NCBI RefSeq assembly: GCF_000247695.1
Contig: NW_004624743.1
Span: 9,350,858-9,414,857 of the forward strand
Direction of reading: 5' to 3'
Length of the DNA: 64,000 nt
Origin: Heterocephalus glaber
Lineage: Eukaryota > Chordata > Mammalia > Rodentia > Bathyergidae
Both the position numbers and the translations under genes were made by a program. Positions 23,197-35,179 of the stretch are shown here, piece after piece (within the stretch, counting starts at the first letter, position 1; each line of letters opens with the position of its first letter). The notes beneath the pieces were generated by a model that was not told where the DNA came from, did not search any database, and saw only the letters and a program-made list of their open reading frames with translations.

Positions 23197-24673
23197 TTCT
23201 GGTCCTGGCCCCCAAAAGACTAATGTGCATCTCTTTATGCAAAATGCATTTAATCTATCTCTAAGTCACCAAAGCCTGAACATTTACAGCATTACTGAAA
23301 AGTTCTATTCAAAGTCTCCTCTGAAAGTTAAAGCAAGCTCTTAGCTCTGAACTGCTGCAGAAATCAAAAAGAAAAAATATTTCCAACATAAAATGGCACA
23401 GGGTAAACATTCCTATTCAAAAAGGAAAGAAAGGGAATAGAAAGGAATGGAACCAAAGCAAGACCAAAACCCAGCACAGCAAACATTAAATCCTATAGCC
23501 CTGTGTTCAGCACCTGGGGCAAGTTGTGGAAGACATGCACTCCAAAGGAATTTGGAAGCCCCATTCCTACACCATCATTGGTTGCAAACCTTATGGCCTC
23601 TCTCTTAGGTCAACTTTGCTTCCTGCCTGCAGCTTTTCTCAGTTGTTCCATGTTCCTGGGTTTTCCAACATCCTGAGTTCTCCACTGCCCTTTTGGCTTC
23701 CCTCTCACAGCTTTATACAGTGCTTTCATAAGGGCACACTGCCTGGCCCCCCAGGCCTTCCTTTGAAATCTAGGTGGAAGCCTCCATGACCCCATAACCC
23801 TGTCATTCTGCATGCCTATAATAACCAGCAACATATGGATGATGCCAAGATCAGCTGCCAGCTTGAGCAGTAGTTTATCCCCCTGCTAAACCATGCCTAC
23901 AGAGGTCTCTGAGTAGCTGGATGCCTGAGCACTATGAATCAAATCCTAGGAACAAATTCCCTAGGCAGCCCTTCTTTAGTGGGAGGTACTGGGACTGTCC
24001 TCTCAAAGCAAATTCTTTCACTTTTGTACCACTGATCTTGCAAAAGGCAGGGTCTTGCTGATTCCTGAAATGCTCTCAAGCCATCTTTCTTATTGAACTG
24101 AAGTAAAGCACTTGGCTTCTTCTTGATCCTATATTTTTCAGCCACCAAGCTCTCCGCAGCTCCAACTTTGTGTGTGCTTTCTTTTGGACAAAACTAAAAC
24201 TTTTTAAATGAGTTTTTGCTCCTGATACTCACTGTAAATCTGAGTAAGAGCTGTCAGCAGTGCATATGCCACAGGATGAACATTGGGCTGCCTTAAAATT
24301 TCCTCCACCAGGTTAATTAGTCCACTGCCCTCAATCTCAGCCTCCCACAAAGTCTCAACACATGACAAAAATGAAGACAAATTTTCTGCCAGATTGTAAC
24401 ACCTTTGGGCTCTAGCTCAACTGCTAATGGATCTTTTGTTCCCAACTGAAACGTCCTGAGCCTAGCCTTTACTGCCTGCATTTCTGTCAGCACTCTAGTC
24501 TTCTGAACTCTGATTAGAAGCCTCCATCAATCTTAGTTTACACAATTCTAGGATTTTCCTAGTCAGTATCTCCAAATCTTGTTAAACTCCTACCAAAACC
24601 AATTCCAAAGACTACTGAATCACATGGTCAGATGTATTCTTGGCAATGTCTCCACTTCTCTGGTAGCAAAGTC
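23197..24673 (-). mobile_element. MaLR internal region, non-coding
   Basis: About 1.48 kb without a long ORF on either strand. It aligns through most of its length with 28915-30460; identical words include CTGAATCACATGGTCAG (24615-24631 and 30402-30418) and GGCCTTCCTTTGAAAT (near 23754 and 29429). Confidence 0.82.
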
Positions 24674-25056
24674 TGTCTTAGTCACTTTCACCATCATTGG
24701 AATAAAACATCTAACACTCATAATTTAAGTGAAGAAAAATTTACTTTAGCTCACAGTTTCAGAGGTCTTAATCCATATATGATTGGTTTGGTCCAAGGCA
24801 GAAACAGCATAGTGAAAGGGTCTAGTAGAGGAAAGCTACTTACCTGATGGTAGCCTGGAAACAGAGAAACTATAGAGTAGCTGGGGACAAAAATAAACCC
24901 TTCCAGATCATAAACCCAATGACTCCCTCTTCTGACCGTGTCCCACCCCCTAAAAGCACATTCAGCTACAGCGACCCTATGATCCAGTCACTTTCAAAAG
25001 CCCAACCTCTGAATGCAAGAGAGTTTGGAGGGTTATTCTTGATCTAAACCATAACG
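24674..25056 (-). repeat. MaLR LTR (5' LTR of the complete element)
   Basis: Starts TGTCTTAGTCACTTTCACC and ends AACCATAACG, where the expected terminal A has become G. The pair of LTRs differs by many substitutions and small indels, so the insertion is old. Confidence 0.85.
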
Positions 25057-25061
25057 AGTCC

Positions 25062-26929
25062 TTCATAATTCCTGTTTATAATTATATTGCTGTCAAAAAA
25101 ATGAAATTAGAAAAAATATTCATATTATTTAGAGCAATTAGGTCATTTGTACCTCTGAGACAGTGAGCAAGGAGTAAGATGGAAAGTCACAATTGTGCTA
25201 ACAAGAAGGAACTGAGAGTTGAAAAACTGAGTTATAAATATAGACTAATTGCCTAAGTAGGAAAGGAGAAAAATAAAATTGTCACTATCAGATAAGAAAT
25301 ATATTTTCCAAGGTAGTGGAGTATTCTCCAATGAAGTATGATCACAAATCATACAGTATCACTTAAGGACATCCTGAATCATGGATCCTTTCAATCTTGA
25401 CACCCGCATCCTATCAAAACTCTCTCTTTCACAGACACTCATCCCTCTCCCAGAGCCACACTTTCTAGTGAAGGCGAGACAAAGTATAACAGGTTAAGTG
25501 CATCTTGGCACAACTGACACAAGCCAACAAGCTGGGCAAACTGCCTTCTGATTCACCTTCATGAGCATAACGAAAGAGCAGCCCCTGTTAACAAGAGGAC
25601 AAAAGTGTGGTCTAGGAGCCAACATCTTCTTGGTTTTTAATAGGAACTTAAGCCCTCCTTCCAGCACAGGAGCTGGTTTCATCCTAGAATAACTTTGGAG
25701 AGAGGTGGTGCCAAATTATATGCCCAGGTCATACAAGCCCACGCTAATCTCTGAGCATGCTTGTTGAGGAAAAATGAAGTTTCAGTTCTCACTCACCTTT
25801 GTGTCTCTGGAACTCACACAATGCCAACCATGGACTCAACAGTGACACAATACCTTCATGGTTATTTCTTGAGTTGAACTGAGTGGGCTAGAGTCTAAAA
25901 TGACCTATAGTTACTCTTCCAAACAACACGTCACAGTGGCAAGAATACAAGGCCAGGGCACAAAGTTAGGGTTTCAGTTCTGCTGTGGAACTTTCTGGTA
26001 AGTCTTGTATCTCACCAACTTCACAGATTTTTCCTCTTTTGTAAACACATAAAAAGTGCACATGAAAGTGTTTGATATACTTTAGTATATTATATCAATA
26101 TGAAAGCAAATTTTATTACTACTATTAATATATGTAAGGTGATCACATAAAATATGCACGTTTTTCTCTCAATTGGCTTGGCTACAAGTGTTATTTCATC
26201 CTCATTTACCCCTGTTTATCTAGCCCTTGTTTTAAACCTGCTAAACTACTTGCCTATTTATCATGGTGGCCCTAATTTGGAATACAGAGACTAATGGCAT
26301 TGGAAAATTGTGATGAAAGGAGTCACCCATGTACTCTGATAGATCATAAATATGGATGACTACAAAGTAAGATGCTTCGCTTAAGATGCAAATTACCAGA
26401 GAATGAGATGCAGCAAGTTGTGCACCAGAGATTCAAATCCTGATGGAAAAGTCCCTGTGGGGTCACCAGACAAAAAGCAGGTTCCCGCTGTCACTCCCCA
26501 GCAAGATTGTAGACACAACCTTGGCCTGTCATGCAATAGTCATTGAACGGGATTCTAATAGGAAAGAAAGTGTGCCAGCCATATCACTAAGTGGAGAGCC
26601 ATAAAGTCAGTCTAAGGAGGCACTACCTGCAAAAGTACACAGGCCCAGGGCTACAACTCAGGAATTTGCAATCAGAAGAATCTCAGCAGCAGAGTGAGAA
26701 AATGAAAGAGGGAGAAAGGGAGGCTTTGCAGGAAATGCAAATTGTCATAATGGGGATAAATAATTCCAAGGAAAAAGCAGTGCTTTGCAACCAGAACATT
26801 TTCCCCCACCCTCCCATTACTTTTACAGAACACCTCCATCTCACCACCGTCACCCACTGCCAGTTAACAACAAGACACACATGTAAATACTGAACAGTTC
26901 CCTGGTGTGAAATACTGAAAGTGTAAATA
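25062..26929. other. Anonymous sequence
   Basis: No gene or confident repeat in about 1.9 kb. The A-rich and purine-rich part after 26590 may be the upstream continuation of the L1 3' end. Confidence 0.45.
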
Positions 26930-27222
26930 AGGTTCAAATGATATGACTGATAATGTGAAAGAGGAAGAAAAGGTCTAAAGGAGTTGGGGAAGAGGGAAGA
27001 GTAGGGAAAAGGAAAGAAGGGAGAAGAAAAAATATGAGAAAAGGAAAAAATGGAACCAAAGTCTTTGTAAATAGGGAAGGTTGGGGGGGGGGGGGGAAGG
27101 GAGGGCAGGGGAAGGGGGAAAAATAAGAACCAAGATGCATCATGTAAAGGTGCAGGATCCCAATGATGAATGTAACTGTATTTCATACCTAAAATGTACC
27201 AATAAACTTAATGAAAAAAATA
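26930..27222 (+). mobile_element. LINE-1 3' UTR with G-rich polypurine tract
   Basis: Almost pure purine from 26955 to 27125, including G14 at 27083-27096 and several further GGG runs. It is followed by GCATCATGTAAAGGTGC, ATGTACCAATAAACTTAATG and a short A tail near 27215. A G-rich polypurine tract before the tail is a hallmark of mammalian L1 3' UTRs and is known to form G-quadruplexes. The 5' limit is uncertain. Confidence 0.7.
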
Positions 27223-28431
27223 CAGATGATAAAATTCAGACAACAGAAGTTTGGAGTCTGTTTACACATACAGATATAAACATGCAATCATGAACATAGG
27301 CAATACCAGAAAGGGCAGAAAATTAAAAGTTAAAGAGAAAAAAAGAGGGAGATCACCATGTAAAATAGCACTGAAAGGTATCTGCTGTAAGAATACTTAA
27401 AGGAAGCAGAAAGTAACAAGAAAGCATAAATTTAGTTTCATATGGCTGAAATAGCCTTTTTTATTGCTTTGCTCTTCAGCATACATTCTCTCTGCTGCCT
27501 GTTACAAATCTCTACTTATAACTAATGTTACAATCCAAACAGACCATGTTCTTTGAAATATGGCAGAAAGCAGAAAAGAAGTCAAAAAGAAAAGAGAAAT
27601 TTGAGAAAGTAAGAATGAGAGCAGAAAGTGAAAAGGAACAAGAAGGAACAAGGGAGAATAAGAGCCAGGGGTATGGTGGCATGGACTACTTGGCCATTCA
27701 CACAGAATGCTAAACTGATATACCTCCAGGGCTTCATTAGGCCTGTGGGCTCAGGGATGCCAAATGAGTGGCAGGCATCTCTCAAGTCTGTCTTAGCAGG
27801 CCTTCTCCAAGAAGCAGCATCTGTTATACCGAACTGCAAGCTTCTCAAAAGTTATTCACTTTACAAGATTTATGACACTTCCTGCTCTGGTCTGAAGATG
27901 AAATCCAAATGAAACTGCCTCTGGAATACAGGAAACTAATATAAAAAGGCAAGAAAGGAAGATAAACGAGAATACTTTCAGAGCTTTCATTCACTTGGGA
28001 ATCAGATTTCTTGAACATCTTGAGTGTCCTTTTAATAAAGGGGAAAATAAGTTAAGGAAAATTTGTAATTTATTCAAATCATATTTAACACATATGGATT
28101 CAAAGTACTTCAAATCCAACAGGCAAAATATCATTCTCTTCAGTGGATCTATCAGGGGATAGTAATCTATTGAAAGATCTTTATTGAACCTCAATTATAT
28201 TGAGCCTTGATAAATCAGGACATAGCCATAAAGATGCTATCTGAAATAACTATAACCTGAGAGAAGGAAGTAGGAGAATCTATATTAAATTGTGAAGCCT
28301 AAATTAACATTAGAGTCCATAACCAGCATGGAAAACATATTCCAAGGCAAAATATCCTGAGTATGATACCAGTGTGAGGAGCTACCAACAAGAACTACAA
28401 AGGATGTGTAAAAGGAACACAAATGGTAATA
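27223..28431. other. Anonymous sequence
   Basis: A second A/G-rich block at 27555-27660; otherwise nothing recognised. Confidence 0.45.
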
Positions 28432-28503
28432 ATACTACCTAACAATTATTAAGAACTTGCATCAGATATTAAAGAGCATTTCATTTTATCCTATCCTACT
28501 TGC
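28432..28503 (-). mobile_element. MIR SINE, left half, split by a MaLR
   Basis: Antisense MIR start: CAATTATTAAGAACTTGC, ATTAAAGAGCATTTCATTTT, ATCCTATCC. The MaLR LTR begins at once; the rest of the MIR appears to resume beyond 30510. Confidence 0.55.
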
Positions 28504-28839
28504 TGTATTAATTTCCCACCACCATGACACTATACCCAACATCCTCAGTTTAAAGGAGCAGAGGTTGAAATTGGCTCTTGCTTTAAGGGGATTCAATCTA
28601 TGGTTATCTAGCTGCAAGGTTCGTGGTCAAAGGGCATGGTGGAGAAAAGCTTCTTAATTCACGGCAGGTGGGAATTAGAGAACAGGAACAGTGCTAGAAA
28701 AGAAGAGGCGAGGGACCAGATATACTACCCAAGGTCAGACCTCACAACCCACCCAGGAAACAGCCAGTAGTGTACTCCACCAATCCCTTGGGGAGCTCTC
28801 AAGATAATCAAGCCAACAGAATCAAGCTTAACCATCACA
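28504..28839 (-). repeat. MaLR LTR (3' LTR of the truncated element)
   Basis: 336 bp with TG...CA ends. Its right half (GTGTACTCCACCAATCCC... AACCATCACA) resembles the LTRs at 57754 and 61549 more than the LTRs of the complete element, so it is a different subfamily. Confidence 0.8.
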
Positions 28840-29494
28840 TCTCATGCACTGTCACCTTGATAGCCAAACACATTTCCCTAGATTATACTTTATCCCAAAA
28901 TAAGGCCATAATTCTGCTTCACATGGTACAACTATCTTGGGTACAACTGAAAATGTGGTTGTCCCTTCCCCAATGTCTTGCCAGTTTTAGTATTTTTCAA
29001 AAATCGAAATCCAGGTTTCTTGTGAGACTCAAAGTAAATTCTTAGCTGAGAATCTCTGTAAAAAATCTCAGAAATAGTTCACATAATCCCAAGGTATAGG
29101 AGAAACATTCTTCTTCCAAAAGGGAGGGATAGTGGGATAGAAAGAAATCAGAACAAAGCAAGACCAAAAGCAGCAGGATAAACATTAAATCCTGTAGCTC
29201 TATGTCCAGCATTTGGGGCAAGTTGAGATGAGATATAAGCTCCAAGAGGTTTGAGCAGCCCCACCCTTATGGCCTTGTCAGCTGCAGAACTCATGGCTTC
29301 TCTCTGGGCTGGCTCCACTCACAGCCTGCAGCTCTCTTTGGTAAATTTTCCACATTCCCCTGCACCTTTGGTTTCATTCCCACAGCTTCATGCACTGCTC
29401 TCTCAGGGGCTTATTGCCTAACCATACCGGCCTTCCTTTGAAATCCAGGTAAAAGTTTTCTGACTCTACAATTTCTACATTCTGCATGCTAGTA

Positions 29495-29620
29495 AAAACC
29501 AACATCATACAGCCGGGAATTTAGCTCAGTGGTTATACCGCCTGCCTTGCAAGCACAAGGTCCCAAGTTCAATCCTGGTGCCAATAAAAAAAAAAAAAAC
29601 AGTCAGAAAACCAACATCAT
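29495..29620 (+). mobile_element. ID SINE nested in the MaLR, with target-site duplication
   Basis: The ID body at 29509-29606 (GGGAATTTAGCTCAGTGG ... AAGTTCAATCCTGGTGCC plus A tail) is flanked by identical 14-mers AAAACCAACATCAT at 29495-29508 and 29607-29620. The interrupted MaLR sequence resumes directly after it. Confidence 0.93.
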
Positions 29621-30509
29621 GTGGTCTACACCAAGGTCTGCTGTCAGAGGAAGCAGTAGCCAGGCCTCCTTGGATGATGGCTACAGTGACCTCTGAGTGT
29701 CTGGAAGGATGACTGAAAAGACTGAAATGAATCCAAAAGAACCAATTCTCTAAGAAACCCTTCTTGAACAGGAGACTCAGGGACACTCATCTCAAATGAA
29801 ATGTTGACATATTTGCACAGTGACCCTCCTATCAGTGGGTTCTTGCTTATTCCTGAGATGCCCTCCAGGCATCTTTCTTCTTTTTCCTGTACAAAGTACT
29901 TGGTTTCTTTTCAATGACACTAATCTTTTCATCAACCTCATACCTCATTCAACCTCTGGTTCCTTTTGAGCCAAGATTAAGATTTCCAAAGATTTTCCTC
30001 TGCCTTTTGCCCTTTATTTTCACTATAAATCTGGCTAAATGCAGCTAGCAATACTTATGCCACAGCCTAAATATTAGGCTGTTTTGAAGTTAGCCTACAA
30101 GATCCATTAGCCTACTCCCCTTAATCTCGGCCTCCTGCAAAGTTTTGGGACATGGGGAAAATGTAGACAAATTTTCTGCAGTGTAGCACATATGGCTTTG
30201 ATTCCAACTGCCAATGGAGTTTTTGTTCTCAAATGAAACCTCCTGAGCCTGGTCTTTACTGTCCACATTCCTATCAGCATTCTGGTATTCCAAGCTTCCA
30301 CCATTATCTCCCATCAAGTTCTGCTTACAGCACTATAGACTTCTCTGCCCTATGTCTGCAAACCTTTCTAAATTCCTCTGATCAATCAATTCCAAAGGCT
30401 TCTGAATCACATGGTCAGCTATACTCATCTCAATGATCCCACTTCTCTGGTAACAATTTTCTATACTTTACTAATCTGCTAGGCATTTCTTAATCCAGGC
30501 AAGTTGAGC

Positions 30510-30670
30510 GTCTCACATTCTTACCAAAATATCATGAGATATGAATTATAATTAAGAATTTAAGATATGAAATAACTTTTGCAAGTCTACACAGTGAATA
30601 ACTGGTGAGATCTGGCATGGTTCAAACCCAAGTACTTTACACAAGAGCCTCTATCAACCCCTGTGCTTGG
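30510..30670 (-). mobile_element. MIR SINE, right half
   Basis: Antisense MIR core and 5' part: AACTTTTGCAAGTCTACACAG, GGTGAGATCTGG, GTTCAAACCCAAGTAC. Together with 28432-28503 it probably forms one MIR split by the MaLR insertion. Confidence 0.55.
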
Positions 30671-31042
30671 TGCTCCAACCTCACCCCTCAGTCACCCTCT
30701 CCTCTAGTTAGATCCCTCCTCTCTCCTTTTTGACTTTCTTCTCTAAGACAATGTTTGTCTCCATTTACTTCTCCCTCCTCAATATTTCTCTCTTCCTCCT
30801 CTCTCTTCATAAATCAAACTAAATATAGGGTTCAAATAAGTTTCTTTAAATAGTGACCATTTTGTATCTCTGTTCTTAATTTAAAGGGGATCAACAGTAT
30901 AGGAAAAGAAAACACACCTTTACCCAGCTATGTCTCTTCCCTATAAAACAAATTGTCAAAACTAAGTTGCTGTCTATTTCTGTGTAGCTCCTGAATGCTC
31001 TGTTTCTTGAGAGGATAAAATGTTTCTTACTACTCCAAATTG
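30671..31042. other. Pyrimidine-rich anonymous sequence
   Basis: C/T-rich from 30690 to 30805; no gene. Confidence 0.5.
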
Positions 31043-31390
31043 GTACTATGGCCTGAATTTTATCCTATCAGAATGTACATGTTAAATCCCTCATCACTAG
31101 GCAACGGTGGTGGTGCTGGATCCTTTACGGAGGTCATTAAGAATAAATGAAGTTGTAAGGTTGTAGCATTCATCAGACAGAACTAGTATAACTATAAAAG
31201 AAGACGATATGTCAGAAATTCCCCCTTGACCACATGAGGACACAGAAAAAAGGCAGCCATGTGTAAGCCACTAAGAGAGATGTTATCAGGAACCAATCAG
31301 TTGGCATACAGCCTGCAGAGCTGTGCAAAATAAATTCTTGTTGTATACACTTCTCAGTCTGCTTTATTTGCTAAGGCAGTCTGAGCTGAA
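31043..31390 (+). mobile_element. MLT1-like MaLR LTR
   Basis: In order: TACTATGGCCTGAATTTTATCC, TGTTAAATCCCTCATCAC, CATGAGGACACAGAAAAAAGG, CAGCCATGTGTAAGCC and TGCAAAATAAATTCTTGTTG with its AATAAA polyadenylation signal. Solo LTR; limits approximate. Confidence 0.72.
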
Positions 31391-31702
31391 AAATATAATT
31401 TGTCTTAGAAATGTAGTTCTTTTTGTGAGAATGTTTCACACTTTAAAATATTAGTAGCATGATTTCAAGTTGAGCATTCACCTCAATCCTGAATAATTTT
31501 GAACTTATTGACCCTTGCTTAAGATGTTTTCTGGACAGAGAATAAAAGTATTCCTAAAATAATTATAGTAAAAAGTGATTCATTATTTAAATCATTTGTC
31601 CAAGATTTACCTGATGACTTAAGATAGAAAACCATTTTTCTGAAAAGCTAAAGGTTTTTGACAGATATAACCTGGATCCTTCCTATTAAAAAAAGAATGG
31701 AG

Positions 31703-31786
31703 GGCCAGAGATTTAGCTCAGTGGTTCCACCGCCTTGCAAGTGCAAGGTCCTGAGTTCGATCCCCAGTACCAAAAAAAAAAAAAGA
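31703..31786 (+). mobile_element. ID-type SINE
   Basis: GGCCAGAGATTTAGCTCAG, GGTTCCACCGCCTTGCAAG, GTCCTGAGTTCGATCCCC and a 13-A tail. Pol III A and B boxes are well preserved, so it is a young copy. Confidence 0.93.
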
Positions 31787-33859
31787 ATAGAAAGAGAGGT
31801 CCCTATATTTAATTACATGTAGGTTTGAAATGTGGTGACTTTTTTTCAGTTATTTTATTCAATATTCAGTAGATGACCCTGCCACCAATTCCATCCACAT
31901 CTGATAAAAGAAAAATAAACCACTCATCCAGGACTAAGAAGAACTGAACCCAAGAAAAATACTCTTTTTCAAACTCCCTTTATTTTCCACACTAACAGTG
32001 TTATGAATAACACTGCTGTGCAGCCACTCACTGGAGTTCTTGAAACATCAAACAGCATTAAAAAAATACAAGTGGTTCTAATTATTTCTCCACTGGGAAT
32101 CCTTGGCTTCATTGAAAGGGGCATATGAGTTATTTGATGGCCAAATGGCAAAAGAAAAAGAAAACTTTACAGAGAACATCTCCACAGACATCCCTTCTAG
32201 GTTTTATGAAACATCAACACATTCTGGCTTGAGGACTTGTTTTGGTGAACTCTAAGAAGTGAAGAACTGCTGTGAACTCCTGCCTCATCTTCCCATGAGA
32301 TAAGTTAGGAGATGCAAAAAGTGAGGGCCTTGCATCTGGGCTTAAGACCTGCTTCTTCTGATCCAGCCATAACCTTTTCTTGGAAACCTGTACATCAAGG
32401 CCTTGGCGGCCCCTGTACTTCCTCCTAAGCAGTCTGCTATTTTTCCTCTAGCTTACCCAAAATAGCTGAGCAGAGTTTTAGTGCAGTTGGTGTGCCAGTG
32501 TTTATACGACTGTGTGTTGCCGAGTTTCTTCCTGCGGGCAACCGGAGATTTCTGCAAGTGGCAAAAGAACAAAAAGAAGGTAGTCCTGACCGTTTGTTTT
32601 TTTCCTAGAAAATTTATAGATCCACTGTCCTTTCTCAAAATCACTCCAGCATTAAAAGACATTTAACATGTCTGAATGGTGGAACTGTAAGAGGACCAAG
32701 AACTTTCTTTGTTCTCTGAAAAAAAAAGAAAGCACTTATTCCATTTGAAGCCCAAATATTTAGAATTACAGTGTATTACAACTGATATATTTAGGCCTAT
32801 TATTGTTTCAGATGCTGCAAAGGGAAGAGAAATATAGAAAATTCCTTCTGGAAAAAATTCTACTATATTACTTCCAGGCATTCTATTTTTAAATGCAAAG
32901 TCCAATATTTGGGAGGAGAAACACAAGTGGTAGAGCAAACAGGTCCCACCTTGAGGAGGGAAGAAGAAATACATTTGCTAAGTTTTAACTATTTATCCAG
33001 AAGCTCTGTTTTCTCTTACAATATTTGGCCTTTATTTTCCAGAATTTGAGAAACAGAGGCCCCGTTCCTTGCTTCATGCTCCTCTTCTCTGTTCAATACA
33101 ACACAACAAAATAAAGAGGCAGTCTGGGGCTTTCCTTTCTGTTTTATTCTCCCCAGCAGGTTCTTGCTGCTCTTGCAATTCCCAGTTACACCATTGCTGG
33201 CCCTTCAGCTATGATATAGAATAAATGTAAGGTAGAGATTCAATTCAAAATCTCTGCATCAGCACCCAATTATTAACCAAGCATGGAGGGAAAAGAGCCA
33301 AGAACAAAACTACAGATTATACTCAGAAAGTCTTCCTCACTTACAATCCTTCACCTTTCCCTGAAACCAAAGCCGAGGACTACTCAGAAGATCTGGCTAC
33401 CATTTCTTCTGACCTGAGCGGACTTATGACCCTCAGATGCCCTGAATATTCTTAGCTCCTCCACTCCAAACACATCATCTAAAGTAAAACTAGTATTTGA
33501 CCAGGGATGATTGCTTTATAGTCTTCAAAACCTCTCTAAACTCACATATGTGGAAAAACTAAACAAGGTTCTTTCTAGATGTACAAATACATGTAAGTAT
33601 GTGCCCATGTTTGCTTTGCTGGGGTCCTAAGATGTAACACCGTCCTTCTGACGGTTCCTAGATGAATGCTTATCCCTTAACTTCCACATGAATCGACTGA
33701 CCCAGCCTGATGTGGTTCACTCCTGTGGCTGATGTCCCATGGAAATCATGAGAATAAACGTCAAAGAGTATCAAACATTAATGTTTCATCCAGCTGCCAA
33801 TGTGGTAGCTTCCTAATAATAGTATGAAGGCACCAAGAACACCAGGTGCTTACATTTAT
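31787..33859. other. Anonymous sequence
   Basis: About 2 kb with no confident gene or repeat. A CpG-containing stretch at 32505-32600 (TACGACTG, GCCGAGTTTC, TGCGGGCAACCGG) stands out slightly, with no recognised protein. Confidence 0.45.
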
Positions 33860-33952
33860 TAAAAAAAAAAAAAAAAAAAAAAAACAGCCCTGAAAGAGAG
33901 CTCCTCTGGCAGAGTACACAAACCTTTATATTGAACCTTTCATCCCCAGCAC
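33860..33952 (+). mobile_element. Poly(A) tract followed by a diverged ID-like SINE
   Basis: An uninterrupted A run (33861-33884) is followed by AGCCCTGAAAGAGAGCTCC, CTGGCAGAGTACAC and CATCCCCAGCAC, which resembles an eroded ID monomer. The A run may be the tail of another, unrecognised element. Confidence 0.5.
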
Positions 33953-35179
33953 TTTTTAAGAATTACTTCATTAATCTTCAAAGCAGCATATAAGGCACGT
34001 AAAACTATCCGCTCTGCAATTTTAAATGCCTCACTTAATAAGACTGGGACAGACTGCAGTGACAGCATTACAAGGACTGAGCCCAGGTCCCCCGGCCAAG
34101 CCTGGCTCCATACAGGCAGGCCACCATCCGGTGCAGGAGCCTTCTTTAGCCTCCATCACCCCAGTGTTCCTGTCCATTCCCTCTCCATATCATGACCCAT
34201 TTTCTCCTCTAGGGCTGCATCTGTGTGCAGAACTTTCCATTATCCATCACCCCAAAGTTGCTCATCTTTCTAAATTCCCATGTCTCTGCCTACATGTTGA
34301 GAGAAGCACTGAGTTAATCAGAGAAATGTCTTTGTGATGCACATTTCATAGGTCCCATATGTCACCCTCCTACGTATATTCTGTCAAAGACCTTATGAAG
34401 ATGATGTCTTCTTACAAATATAATGATAAGAATAATAGAGTAAACAAGAGAATCTGGCAAATCCCTCATAAATGATATTAGAGCAAGGTAGATTTACCTA
34501 ATCATTGGGTCCTTCAAGGTAGAAGATAAATTAGGTAATGTGGACTGAACCGTAACTATCCCACCCTGCTTTATGAGTGTGAGTGTGAGAGTGAGTGTGA
34601 GATGCATCCCTTTATGATAAATAGTTTCTAGGTTTCCACTTACGCACGCTAATCTTCATCAGTAGATTCTTTGCATTTTCCTTTCCTTTAGGTCTTAGAT
34701 ATCTGTTTTACATTTTAGATATTGTGTTTATTATCTGGTGAAGGGACAATTACTGCACTGTGCTTACATCTTCAAAAAAACTTGTTAACCAACACCCATT
34801 CTAGAATGATTTAAAACATCAAAAAATTATACATCTCTACCGCAACCATTTGGAAAGATTAAAATAGTGAGGCAAAAGAAAGCTGCAAATATGATTATTC
34901 TTTGGTTTGCGATTTCATTCTTGCTCTAAAAATACATGAGTTCAGCATCATTAAATCTTTTCCATAGTTTTTCAGTTGTTCACCTAACCCGACAATGTGA
35001 CTGATCAAAAGGAGAACAGGCCTTCTAGTATATTGAAAACACTTGTTCTGTAGAAATACTTGTTTAGGTTAGATCCCAGAAATTACATCTGCAACTAACA
35101 TTTAATCTACATGCTGATGGCTCTGCTGACATCCCAAATCCCTCTATGCAATTTGCATACAAAGGTACCAGCACCAAAT
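33953..35179. other. Anonymous sequence
   Basis: A short GAGTGT/GAGAGT simple repeat at 34573-34602. A 103-codon ATG frame at 34026-34337 has no recognisable similarity. Confidence 0.45.

Larger units (their letters stand above)
22858..25061 (-). mobile_element. Complete MaLR-type LTR retrotransposon, LTR-internal-LTR
   Basis: Two LTRs in the same orientation, 24674-25056 (5' LTR) and 22863-23196 (3' LTR), bracket a 1.48-kb internal region. Flanks AGTAC (22858-22862) and AGTCC (25057-25061) match at four of five bases, which fits the 5-bp target duplication of ERVL-MaLR elements. Read on the minus strand, the internal region opens next to the 5' LTR with GACTTTGCTACCAGAGAAGT, in the position of a primer-binding region, and ends in a purine-rich stretch before the 3' LTR. 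No gag or pol reading frame is visible, as expected for non-autonomous MaLRs, which were mobilised by ERVL machinery. The internal sequence is shared with 28840-30460. Confidence 0.82.
28504..30460 (-). mobile_element. MaLR-type LTR retrotransposon lacking a recognisable 5' LTR
   Basis: A 3' LTR at 28504-28839 (TGTATTAATTTCCCACC ... AACCATCACA) joins an internal region homologous to that of the complete element at 22858-25061. The homology includes the primer-binding end CCACTTCTCTGGTA at 30439-30452. Beyond about 30460 the 5' LTR is missing or too diverged to see. An ID SINE interrupts the internal region at 29509-29606. Confidence 0.78.

Noticed and set aside
24653..24673. Possible start of an unrelated gene next to a direct repeat
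   Set aside because: The position and sequence fit the primer-binding end of the MaLR internal region.
26683..27186. 167-codon minus-strand frame rich in proline, serine and phenylalanine
   Set aside because: It is the complement of the L1 polypurine tract, a low-complexity artefact.
32481..32666. 61-codon frame over a CpG-containing stretch, considered as a pseudogene
   Set aside because: I could not match it to any protein family, and there is no poly(A) tail or target duplication.
33860..33885. Long A tract considered as the tail of a processed pseudogene
   Set aside because: No recognisable coding sequence or target duplication upstream. The sequence that follows looks like an eroded ID monomer instead.
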